NCBI RefSeq assembly: GCF_022512515.1
Contig: NZ_JAKWBK010000001.1
Coordinates: 2,108,001 to 2,172,000, forward strand
DNA length: 64,000 bases
Source of the DNA: Paraniabella hibiscisoli
GTDB taxonomy: Bacteria; Bacteroidota; Bacteroidia; Chitinophagales; Chitinophagaceae
Direction of reading: 5' to 3'
Shown here in pieces: positions 55,690 to 64,000 of this stretch (position 1 is its first letter; each line of letters begins with the position of its first letter). Below the pieces are notes generated by a model, which did not search any database, was not told the origin of the DNA, and worked only from the letters and a program-made list of their open reading frames with translations. The position numbers and the translations under genes are program-made.

Positions 55690-56723
55690 ACCTGTTGCGG
55701 AATTTTTACGGTTGTTTCAAAAATAGTATCGTGTGCAGCGGTGCTTAATAAATCATTTCTGGCGAAAAGCAAATATAGTCTCCTTTTAATAGAAGATAAT
55801 CCGAAGCCCGTTCCTTTTTGAGGTGCAGCGGTTTCAGGATCGAATGGGTTTTTAACGCTAATGATCAGTTCATTGCCTTCTGAGCGGCAATCGATGGTGA
55901 TGAGTGTTTGCCCGGTTGTATCATAAAGGCCGAACTTAATAGCGTTCTCAACAATGGGTTGCAATAATAAGGTAGGCAATAAGGCTGGTTTGCAACCCTC
56001 GCTGATATCAATTTTTGTTTGCAGTCGGTTGCCAAATCTTACTTTTTCTATTTCAAGATAGAGGTTCAGATATCCTATTTCCTCTTCCAGGGAAACCATT
56101 TGCGATTCTTCTTTCTTCAGCGTGCCTCTCAGGAAATCGGATAATTGTTGTACCATTTTGCGTGCCAGTTGAGGATCCAGGCCTATTAGTGCATTGATCG
56201 AGTTCAGGCTGTTGAAAAGAAAGTGGGGCTGCAGTTGCTGACGCAGCTTAAATAGTTCTGCTTCCCGGGAAAGTGCTTCTACATCTGATTTTCTTTTGGA
56301 TTCTTTCTGCCGCTCCTGCCAGTTGTACCATAAAATGGATGCGGTAGTGACGATGGTGAGCACCAAAAAGGCGAAGGCAAAACGTATGATCAATGAGTTG
56401 TGTAAAAAGTCGAGATAACTTTTTTGACCGGTAAAAAGGATCTTTAAAAAGCTATTGGAAATCAGCAACCATAAAAGCGATAACACCAGTGAGGATGCTA
56501 TAACGCCGACATACTGGTAGGATGTTGGCAAATAATATTTAGTAATGTTCAGCACGAGCAGGCTTGCCAGAAGCAACATGGTTATACTAAGCAAGCTGTC
56601 ACCCAGCACAATACTGATAGAAAAATTTAAATCATTTAAGATCAGCGCCTGCGCATTTACCAGCACCACCCAGCCAATAATTAGCGATGCGATAAATCGT
56701 TTTGCTGAAAGAGGTGAGGCCAT
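55686..56723 (-). CDS. LytS-like sensor histidine kinase
   Basis: Membrane kinase of the His_kinase (PF06580) group. Four hydrophobic helices (residues about 10-130) lead to a coiled linker, then the phosphoacceptor motif HFLFNSLNSINAL (about 168), the N-box LLLQPIVENAIKFG and the G-box GTGFGLSSIKRRL. 345 aa, intact. Signals to the overlapping LytTR regulator. Confidence 0.92.
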   Translation of the reverse strand: MASPLSAKRFIASLIIGWVVLVNAQALILNDLNFSISIVLGDSLLSITMLLLASLLVLNITKYYLPTSYQYVGVIASSLVLSLLWLLISNSFLKILFTGQKSYLDFLHNSLIIRFAFAFLVLTIVTTASILWYNWQERQKESKRKSDVEALSREAELFKLRQQLQPHFLFNSLNSINALIGLDPQLARKMVQQLSDFLRGTLKKEESQMVSLEEEIGYLNLYLEIEKVRFGNRLQTKIDISEGCKPALLPTLLLQPIVENAIKFGLYDTTGQTLITIDCRSEGNELIISVKNPFDPETAAPQKGTGFGLSSIKRRLYLLFARNDLLSTAAHDTIFETTVKIPQQV

Positions 56724-56756
56724 CGGGTTGGGTTGTGGTTATTTTAATCTAAACTT

Positions 56757-56785
56757 AAGTCCATGGCTGTTAAAACCATGGACTT
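56757..56785. repeat. Perfect 10-bp inverted repeat between liaF-like and lytS-like genes
   Basis: AAGTCCATGG and CCATGGACTT flank a 9-base loop, between the LiaF-like stop and the kinase start. There is no T-run on the minus strand, so it is not an obvious terminator; it could be an attenuating hairpin or protein site. Confidence 0.6.
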
Positions 56786-56841
56786 TCCGGTTGAAATATG
56801 TTGATTTCAGGTACTGGCCGGTCTACTAAGGCCCCTGATTT

Positions 56842-57627
56842 TTAGAAGCTTTTAATGTCAATACCTCCGAATATTACGGTTCCCTTTATCAAAAGTGTTT
56901 TATTGATTTCGGGTAATCCTTTTAAGATACGCTTATCTTTTACTTCACCCATAATCGCTACAGCTTCTGAAATCACGTTCCAGTTAGAGGGCACAATTAA
57001 AGTAGCTCCGCCAAATAAGGCTGTAACATCTAAAACGGCGGTTCCGTTCATATCAGCCTGGGAAAGATCGATTTCGGTACCTCCGAATACATTCGTCATA
57101 TCACCGCCTCTGAAATTTTTAGAGAATACTTTCTTTTTAGAACCACCGAAAATAGAGGTAGTGTCAATATAATCCTGTCCGGAAGCACCAGCAAGGGGAG
57201 AGGTACCACTCTCATCAAACTGGATATAGTTTTTAGAACCTTTAGGCCTGAAAATAAAGAATAGACCTGAGCCAATTAAAATAATGGGTAAAATAAACCG
57301 TTTTAATTCTCCAAAAACGAAGAACTCGTTAATAAGGAATATGGCGCCGATCAGTACCATGATCATCCAACCCGGCCCTTCGAAATTTTTACGCACCCCT
57401 ATGAAAAGACCTAATGCGATCAGGAACATCTGCCAGGAGAAAATAAAATCAGGCAGATCTATACCAATACGCCTTAATAAGTAAACGACGCCTATAATCA
57501 GCAAGAAACCGCCTATCCAAAGATGGCTCTGCGACTGTTTGGGGCGGAAATTGTTAGGATCTGGCTGCTGGTAGCCACCTGGCTCACTTTTATACATTTC
57601 TGTGTTGTATGGATTGTTTTCGCTCAT
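56842..57627 (-). CDS. LiaF-like membrane protein
   Basis: Four membrane helices (about 38-130) in a LiaI/LiaF transmembrane arrangement, followed by a C-terminal beta-helix-like repeat domain (SIFGGSKK, VFGGTEIDLSQAD, ALFGGATLIVPSNW, VIFGGIDIK) as in LiaF and cell-wall-active antibiotic response proteins. I start at the ATG at 57627 (MSENNPYN). Intact, 261 aa. It lies just upstream of the LytS/LytR pair and probably acts as its envelope-stress partner (inference from position and family). Confidence 0.85.
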   Translation of the reverse strand: MSENNPYNTEMYKSEPGGYQQPDPNNFRPKQSQSHLWIGGFLLIIGVVYLLRRIGIDLPDFIFSWQMFLIALGLFIGVRKNFEGPGWMIMVLIGAIFLINEFFVFGELKRFILPIILIGSGLFFIFRPKGSKNYIQFDESGTSPLAGASGQDYIDTTSIFGGSKKKVFSKNFRGGDMTNVFGGTEIDLSQADMNGTAVLDVTALFGGATLIVPSNWNVISEAVAIMGEVKDKRILKGLPEINKTLLIKGTVIFGGIDIKSF

Positions 57628-57739
57628 TGTTTTCAATTTTAAGTAAAAATAGCACGCCTTAACTCCCCTTGCAATAGATTTATTGTATGTAAACTTAATA
57701 TATCGGTGAATGGCGGAGTTGGGTCGGTCAGTAACAGTG

Positions 57740-59365
57740 CTAATTTTCTGCTACCCTCACAAATTCAAATTTAGTGCCGTCAAAAAGACCTTTATCGCTC
57801 AATTTAAGGGCTGGAATCACCAATAATGCCATAAAAGACAAGGTCATAAAAGGAGCGCTTAGCGGGCTGCCCATTTCTTTAGCCATGGAGTCGATAGCGG
57901 TATACGCTTTGGCAACTTTGTATCCATCTTCTGTGCTCATTAACCCGGCAACTGGTAAGGGTAGTACGTTTTCTTTAACACCATTAACGGCGCTTACACC
58001 TCCTCTTTGGGCTATTACCAGGTTTACGGCTTTGCAGATACTTTCGTCATCTAAACCTACCGCCACAATATTATGACTGTCATGTGCTACCGAAGAAGCC
58101 AGTGCTCCTTTTTAAGGCCAAAATTTTTGATAAAAGCAATGGCAACGGGGGCATTTTGGTACCTGTTGACTACCGCTATTTTGAGAATATCATTTTCAAC
58201 ATCGCTAATGATATATCCGCTCTCGGTTTTGGGTGCTGCAAAAAGCTGATGGGTGATCAATTGTCCGTCTAAAGCTTCGATGACTCTTATTTGAGTAGCT
58301 CCATCTGACTTAACAGCAAATGCGTCAGCCGTTTTGGTGGCGCAATTAAAGTTATTAACCAGGCCCGGCCTTTGCGATGCAATCAGGGTTTTGCCGTTTT
58401 CGGCAACCAGCTGACCGTCAATATAGCTTTGTATCACCTCGAAATGGCTCAGGTCTTTTACCAGTATAAAATCGGCAGGATCTCCTGCTTTCAATAATCC
58501 ACATCCAGTTTATAATGTTGAACCGGATTGATGCAGGCCGCCTTCAATATTTTGAAAACATCAATGCCTTTTTCTACAGCCCTGGCGCAAAGCTGGTTGA
58601 TATGACCAGCCTCCAGGCTGTCGGGATGCTTGTCGTCGCTGCAAAACATAATCTGGTCGGGGTATTCGTGAAGCAGCTCAACTAATGCCTCAAAATTTTT
58701 AGCAGCGCTTCCTTCCCTGATCAGTATTTTCATACCAAGGCCCAGTTTATCTAAGGCCTCTTCAGCAGTAAAACATTCGTGATCGGTGCTGATGCCGGCA
58801 TCGGTATATTTTCGGGCGTCTTCACCTCTTAACCCAGGCGCATGACCGTCAACAGGCTTTCCCTGTTCCCGGGCTGCCTGTATTTTTGCAGTACTTCGGG
58901 GTCGCCGTTGAGAACACCGGGAAAGTTCATCATTTCGCTAAGGTATTTGATCTCTGGTTTACTGAGCAATGCTTTTACATCATCCACACCCAAAACAGCA
59001 CCTGCTGTTTCAAAGCTGGTGGCCGGCACACAGCTGGGCGCTCCAAAATTGAATTTAAAGGGGACTGTGTTTCCGTCATTAATCATATATTCCACGCCCT
59101 CCATGCCGCATACATTAGCTATTTCATGCGGATCGCTCACCGTTGCAACGGTACCATGTACCACCGCCAACCGGGCAAATTCAGAGGGGATCAGCATGCT
59201 GCTTTCGATATGAACATGGCTATCTATAAAACCGGGCAAAATAAAATGATCAAAGCTTTTACCTTCAAGCGGTTCAATACTTTCAATCGCCCCATTTTTT
59301 ACCTTTATGCTTCCCGGATAAATTTTAGATGCTCCGATATCTACAATATTTCCTTCGATATTCAT
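57740..59365 (-). CDS. ade: Adenine deaminase
   Basis: Converts adenine to hypoxanthine, an amidohydrolase of the Ade type. Metal ligands lie in [14 protein letters not shown] and [26 protein letters not shown] gives the late catalytic block; the C-terminal domain follows. Three single-base losses are repaired: A5 at about 58893 ([20 protein letters not shown]), a G at about 58497 ([14 protein letters not shown]) and A5 at about 58113 ([16 protein letters not shown]). The result is 542 aa, normal length. Confidence 0.93.
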
Positions 59366-59440
59366 AGGGTTAAAAGTAACGTATTTTGAGGGCTGGTTAT
59401 CAGGAAGTTTATTAAATTTCCGGTAAGCCGAATGTACCCA

Positions 59441-59472
59441 ATTGAGTTTGAATTTAGCTATTTGTATATTTG
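59441..59472 (+). promoter_or_regulatory. Bacteroidota-type promoter of the DUF1399/TIGR04222-like gene
   Basis: ATTG (59441-59444) and TATATTTG (59465-59472) are a near-match -33 and an exact -7 box with a 20-base spacer. The start codon is 26 bases past the -7 box. Confidence 0.6.
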
Positions 59473-59497
59473 ATCATTATTGATCCAAACTATCTTT

Positions 59498-60873
59498 ATG
59501 AATCAGCAGCTTTGGAACGAAATACTAGCCTACAACCTGGATACGCCTTTTAGTGAATACGGTTTTTCTTTGAGGCTGGTTAACGAAAATTACTGGACTA
59601 AGGATTTTACAGAGCTTGCAATTTTGGAGTATAAGAAATTTATGTATCTGGCGGCTACCTCTGATATGATGGTGTCACCATCAGGGGTTATTGATGTCGT
59701 TTGGCATCAACATCTCATATTTACAGAGTCTTATGAAGCTTTCTGTAAAATGCTTGGCAAAAAGATACAGCATGTCCCGTCTACTCACAATAAAGAAGAT
59801 TTTCAAAAATTCCGTTCGGCAAAAGAAAGAACGGCACAATTGTATGAAGAGGCTTTTGGGACGCCTCCATCTACAATATGGGCTTGCGATACCATGTACG
59901 ATAGCCTCAATCTTCCCAAGGCTAAATTAAAAATAAGGTCCTTTGTAAATTGGGGTGTTCTGGCAATGGTTGGTTTATTGGTGCCGTTTTATTGGCTTTT
60001 AAAGCCTTTTTACAGTCGGTTTGATAATCCTGAGTTTATGTATGTCCTGGTAGCATTAACAGTTGTAGTTTTTGCAGGATTGGAATTTTTAAACCGATAC
60101 CGACTCACAAAAATAATCGGGCTTTTCAGTCGGGAAAGTTTTGCATATAGTTTACGGCCTATGGAGCTTGTCTATCTTAAGACTCAAAAGTTAGAGAATA
60201 TAATCAATGGGACTTTAAATGAAATGTTTGAAAAGGGCATGGTTTACATGGATAAGGATGATAGGATAAGCACGGGTGTTGATCAAAAGCGGAGCCTGAA
60301 TGAGGACGAAGCACAGGTAGTGATGACTTTGAATGAAACAGGTTCGACATTTTATTCGATATTAATGGCTACGTTGAAAAGAAAGCCTGTTTTTAGCAAT
60401 ATTGCCAATAGTATGGATGCTTTTAAAAAGTACGTTTATAAATCCCGGAAATTTAGCCAATTATTTTACCTGAATTTTTCTATTATCGCCATTTTGCTTC
60501 TGCTAGCTTTCACCAGAATTATTACGGGCATTGAAAGAGATAAACCCGTCTTTCAAATTGTGATATGTACTGTTCTCCTGGTTGTAGCGGCAATATTTTT
60601 TCTAATAAGGTTAACCGGGCAATTAGGCACCAATAGTATACCCCGGTTATATAAAGATCAGATCCTGCCCTCGAGACCGGCGGAGAATAATTGGCAGTGG
60701 ACCTATTTTTTAATGGGAGCTGCGGTATTGGATATTTCTTTAACGGCTGTTATAGATAGAGGGGGAGAAACGGGGCTGATAGTACTGGTTCTGGTAGTGG
60801 TGATGATGGGTCTTCCTGCGGTAGTAATTGTGGAAGCTCATGCAGTAGTTGCGGGGGATGCGGAGGAGACTAA
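59498..60873 (+). CDS. DUF1399/TIGR04222-like membrane protein with Gly/Ser/Cys-rich tail
   Basis: The N-terminal 90 residues contain VIDVVWHQHLIFTESYEAFC, matching the DUF1399 (glycine-rich-domain) His-box. Five or so membrane helices follow (about 150-170, 182-202, 335-355, 365-385) with a winged-helix-like cytosolic segment, the TIGR04222 arrangement. The open frame reads on to 60937 with an unconvincing hydrophobic end. Adding one G to a G4 run at about 60772 instead gives ETGADSTGSGSGDDGSS and a tail with five Cys ending CGGCGGD at 60873, the usual Gly/Cys-rich end. I therefore end it there (458 aa). Function unknown. Confidence 0.78.
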
Positions 60874-60900
60874 TATTTCAGCTATTAGTAAAGGGCAAAA

Positions 60901-60922
60901 AAGAGAGGCGCTAACCTCTCTT
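60901..60922. terminator. Bidirectional terminator
   Basis: Perfect 8-bp stem AAGAGAGG / CCTCTCTT with a 6-base loop, A-rich on its left and T-rich on its right (T6 at about 60930), between the converging genes ending at 60873 and 60934. Confidence 0.75.
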
Positions 60923-60933
60923 GAAATAATTTT

Positions 60934-61205
60934 TTAGTTGGTTAAAATACCCTCTTCCAGTTCCGTTACCAATTGTTGCAAATGTTGCCCGATCCATTCA
61001 GGAATCGTCTGTTTAGAAGATATTGACCAGTCATTGTCATTTTTGCTAAGCCTGAAAAAATACGGTTTCCCCTATCATCGGCAGTATCTACATCAAAAAC
61101 ATAATCGCCGGCATTATTGTTTTTTTTGTAGTTAAACTCCCTCAATCTTCCGCTGATTTTTACCAACCTGCTAAAGTGTATGATTTTTACAAATGATGTA
61201 TGCAT
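60934..61205 (-). CDS. Small conserved-looking protein, unknown function
   Basis: 90 aa after adding one A to an A5 run at about 61045 (GLAKNDNDWSISSKQTI); the stop becomes 60934-60936. The corrected protein ends EWIGQHLQQLVTELEEGILTN, and its middle is YVFDVDTADDRGNRIFSG. It is predicted small, beta-rich then helical, without leader. I do not recognise a family. It is 16 bases after the UbiA-like gene, on the same strand. Confidence 0.6.
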
Positions 61206-61221
61206 TTTCCAAATAAGATAT

Positions 61222-62104
61222 TTAAATACCTCGCAAATATTGTACCGCCAAGATGAGTTTTAAAAAGTACAGTATAGGCGAGAGTGCCATTAACCCGTCT
61301 AAGGTAAAATAAAATAAATAATCATTCTTGGTTTTTATGGCCCGATTGTACAAGGAAAAAGTTAAGATGATAGGAATCAACAAAATAAAATTATCCACAA
61401 CGCCTAAATCGGAAAAATAACCAATGAATAAAGCTGTAACGATGTTAAGTATTATGAAAATATTAAACACTATTTTTATTTTTGAGGCGGTAATAGCGTC
61501 ACCAGGCTTTTAACACCTGTTAGTTTGTCGTAGTCTTTATCCCTGAGATCAAATAGTATACATATAGGAAAAATAAGTGTAAAACGATTGATAAAAAGAT
61601 GGTATACACAGGGTTCCATGGTTTTTCTACAATAAAAAAGGGAAGGGCCGATGTAACATAGGTCCACATCAATGCGAGCAATATAGTTTTCCCCAGAATA
61701 AACTTTTTGAGCGTTGTAAAGGGCCGAAAGGGGAATTTAGGCGCAGTATACAGCAGCGTTAAAAAGATAGCAGGAAGTATCCACTTGATGTACCCCAATT
61801 CCTTCGCCAAAAAGAAAGCACAACCAATGGAGCTAATGACAAAGAAAGTAGCATGAAGCCTTTTGTTTTTGCTGAGCCAGGGAGTACGGGATGCCGTCGT
61901 TTCTGTAGTCTCATCGGTAAGATACCAGTGAATACTATAACTAGCCAGTGTTGAAAAGAACAAAAAGCCCGCGAAATGGGCCGGCGGAAAACCTAATGAA
62001 AAAACATGAGTGCTATATCCAGCCATTGCCACTGCACAAAGGGCTATGAAAATGTTGCTGAAAATGATAAAATCAAAAAACTTTCTATTGTAAGATGCCT
62101 GCAA
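61222..62104 (-). CDS. UbiA-like prenyltransferase family membrane protein
   Basis: 294 aa after two corrections, T5 at about 61592 (YTIFFINRFTLIFPICILF) and A5 at about 61484 (PPQKIKIVFNIF). Eight or so membrane helices. The second Asp-rich motif of UbiA is present as FDLRDKDYDK; the first is weak (YLTDETTE replaces NDxxD). UbiA-family enzymes transfer prenyl groups to aromatic or lipid acceptors; here the acceptor is unknown and the altered first motif leaves activity in doubt. Starts 38 bases from the divergent LuxE-like gene. Confidence 0.75.
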
Positions 62105-62142
62105 TGAAATTACTTTTGTTGCTCAAAAATATTTAAAAATAC

Positions 62143-63140
62143 ATGGATATCGGAGACAACCTTGCCAATGAAATTTTCAGCGGTTCATTTGATTTTGATA
62201 AAATCTGTCTGAAGGTATTCAGTTTTCAATATGAGCATAATCCTATTTATAAAAAATATGTTGATGCGTTGAAAATAGATGTGTCTAACGTAAGTAAGCC
62301 TTCAGATATACCTTTTTTGCCCATTCGTTTTTTCAAAACCCATGACGTTGTTACAACGGTTTTTGAACCGGAAACAATATATGAAAGTAGCGGTACTACA
62401 GACACAATCAATAGCAGGCATTATGTAAAAAGTAAAAATATCTACGAAAAAAGTTTTTTGACAGCTTTTGAGCATTTTTATGGTAACCCGGCAGAGTGGT
62501 GTGTATTGGGCCTATTGCCCTCCTACCTGGAGCGTCAGCATTCATCGCTGGTTTATATGGTAGAAGAATTGGTACAACGTAGCCGCCATGAAAAGAGTGG
62601 CTTTTATTTATACGATTTTGAACAATTGAATGAAACGCTGCGGGCATTGGAGCAGGCAGGACAAAAAACGCTATTGATTGGAGTGACTTTTGCTTTGCTC
62701 GATTTTGCGGCACAACACCAGCTATCATTGCAACATACGATGGTAATGGAAACCGGCGGTATGAAAGGCCGCCGTAAAGAAATGATCCGGCAGGAAGTGC
62801 ACGATGTATTAAAAAGGCTTTTACGCTCCAGGAAGTGCATTCGGAGTACGGAATGACGGAGTTATTATCCCAGGCTTACTCTAAAGGAAATGGTTTGTTT
62901 CAAACCCCGCAATGGATGCGTGTACTGTTGAGGGATGAGGAAGATCCGCTTACAATAAAACCCAACACTGGTACAGGTTCAATAAGGGGATTGATCAATG
63001 TGATTGACCTGGCCAATATATATTCCTGCAGCTTTATTGCTACCGACGACCTGGGCGTTTTATATGGAGACAGTCATTTCGAAATAACAGGAAGAATGGA
63101 CAATAGCGATTTGCGGGGATGCAGCCTGCTGGTTGTTTAA
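62143..63140 (+). CDS. LuxE-like acyl-protein synthetase/acyltransferase
   Basis: 332 aa after adding one A to an A5 run at about 62813 (VLKKAFTLQEVHSEYGMTEL). The ANL-type nucleotide motif YESSGTTD is at about residue 86, ETGGMKGRRKEMIR follows, HSEYGMTELLSQAYS is the A5-type block, and TDDLGVL is near the end. LuxE-family proteins activate fatty acids with ATP and pass them to a Cys; the pathway here is unknown. The end overlaps the convergent gene by 4 bases. Confidence 0.85.
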
Positions 63141-63563
63141 GTTTTTTTCTTTTTGGTTGGTTTAATGTTCCTTGGTGCAGCAAACAAACCGGCGAGCTCT
63201 GACAGTGATTGACTGATCTCCACTGTGTTGAGGCTAAATAGGGAGACCCCCATCTTTACACATGCAGCGGCAATGTCAATAGCTTTCTGAATGTTCTGAA
63301 GCTGTTGGTAGGTCTTCCAACCTAGAGGTAACGCTCTTAATAGACTCAATCGATGTTTCTATCTCGTCCATTACGAGTGTAGCAGATGTGGTATATAATT
63401 CATCCGACCGGTTGAGTAATTGCTTGTGATAACTTTTCAGGTCTTTTTTCTGACTCGCATTCAGCTCTTCGTCATGCTGGATACGATAGTCGCCTACTGC
63501 TTTTGCAAAAGCAAGAAATTGGTCAGCAAGTGCTGTTATCTGTTTTGAAGTTAAGGCAGCCAT
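63137..63563 (-). CDS. Small helical protein, unknown function (frameshifted)
   Basis: Two overlapping frames (63276-63563 and 63137-63349) appear to be one gene of about 142 residues. The first half is helical (AALTSKQITALADQFLAFAKAVGDYR), the second continues QNIQKAIDIAAACVKMG and ends with a Lys-rich tail (KPTKKKKT). The break is around 63310-63330; the exact base is unclear. It starts 2 bases after the stop of the upstream gene. No family recognised. Confidence 0.6.
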
Positions 63564-63565
63564 TA

Positions 63566-64000
63566 CTATAATTTTTTCAGGGTGTTGAATTCGGTGATTA
63601 GTTTAGATAGGGTGGCAGAGTAACCCGCCAACTTGCCTGCCAGGTTCAGGTTTTTATCATTTAAACGATACCTGTTTTTGTTCAGCTCATTATGGCCTTG
63701 CGCAATTGTGCCTAATTGCAGGGATAATGTTTCAATACGTTTGCGGATCATTTCAAGTTCGGTTATTGAGCTGTTGTATTGTTCAATGATCAATTTCTTT
63801 TCGTAGGCTGAAATGTCCTTATTCTGAAAAAGGTCGAAGGTGTAGGCTTTCAGTCTTTCTTGTTGGGTGTTGAGCCTGCCTCCCAGGTTACCCACCAGGT
63901 TGAACTGTAGGGCTTCAATGATCACCTGCAAGGGCTCATTTGCTTCGGCTATGTATTGTTTTAGTTTCTTTTTGCGATACCGGTTAGTAACAGCATTGGT
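63566..64000 (-). CDS. Helical coiled-coil protein, C-terminal part (runs off window end)
   Basis: Open from the window end to a stop at 63566. Visible residues include NRYRKKKLKQYIAEANEPLQ, AYEKKLIIEQYNSSITELEM and KNLNLAGKLAGYSATLSKLI, a predicted helical coiled coil with no leader in view. The N-terminus lies beyond 64000. It is probably co-transcribed with the following small helical gene. Unknown function. Confidence 0.6.
   Translation of the reverse strand, partial: TNAVTNRYRKKKLKQYIAEANEPLQVIIEALQFNLVGNLGGRLNTQQERLKAYTFDLFQNKDISAYEKKLIIEQYNSSITELEMIRKRIETLSLQLGTIAQGHNELNKNRYRLNDKNLNLAGKLAGYSATLSKLITEFNTLKKL

Noticed and set aside
1..64000. CRISPR arrays, insertion sequences, rRNA genes
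   Set aside because: No regularly spaced repeats, transposase motifs or rRNA segments were seen on either strand.

Overview
The window looks like chromosomal DNA from a Bacteroidota bacterium, most likely of the Chitinophagaceae (the family is inference). Signs are a SusC/SusD pair, TonB-type outer-membrane barrels, LytS/LytR regulators, KirBac and POT transporters, weak Shine-Dalgarno sequences, and several TAnnTTTG -7 boxes upstream of genes. No phage, insertion sequence, CRISPR array or rRNA was seen.

The dominant fact about this sequence is that most genes are broken by single-base indels. About 36 of some 50 protein genes are split, several of them two to four times. Most breaks are one missing A or T in a homopolymer, and restoring it gives an uninterrupted, family-length protein. 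This affects essential genes (mdh, mfd, rbfA, tsaE, folC), so the breaks are best read as sequencing or assembly errors, not pseudogenes. Coordinates given here are for the reconstructed genes, and each break is noted.

Layout. 1-6.1 kb: partial unknown gene, alanine dehydrogenase, tsaE, a ClC channel and a UvrD-type helicase, all on the minus strand. 6.3-9.7 kb: two secreted LTxxQ (Spy-like) proteins, an RluB-type pseudouridine synthase with a long basic tail, and yqeY. 9.7-11.9 kb: a lipase and malate dehydrogenase (minus). 12.1-15.2 kb: an unassigned three-gene operon (coiled-coil protein, two-TM PspA-like coiled-coil protein, membrane-anchored actin/Ppx-fold protein), followed by tRNA-Gln. 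15.4-20.2 kb: Gfo/Idh oxidoreductase, ispD, folC, a LolC/E permease and a hidden rbfA. 20.3-22.8 kb: glycerate kinase and GH29 fucosidase. 23.2-26.6 kb: mfd. 26.8-30.4 kb: SDR, AraC regulator, Kir channel, ORF6N protein. 30.6-37.5 kb: Tat-exported Gfo/Idh, FGE-like protein, exported TIM-barrel isomerase, two POT transporters. 37.6-40.3 kb: purD and an exported PQQ-type sugar dehydrogenase. 40.5-42.8 kb: three tandem DUF2975-like membrane proteins ending in an XRE regulator. 43.0-54.9 kb: a propeller lipoprotein-like gene, an outer-membrane barrel, SusC, SusD and a Cys-type sulfatase, i.e. a polysaccharide-utilisation-like locus for a sulfated glycan. 55-57.6 kb: LytR, LytS and a LiaF-like protein. 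57.7-64 kb: adenine deaminase, a DUF1399/TIGR04222-like membrane protein with a hidden Gly/Cys-rich tail, a UbiA-like prenyltransferase divergent from a LuxE-like acyl-activating protein, and two small coiled-coil genes.

Best candidates for an undescribed system are the 12.1-15.2 kb actin-fold/coiled-coil membrane operon and the 40.5-42.8 kb DUF2975 array with its regulator.
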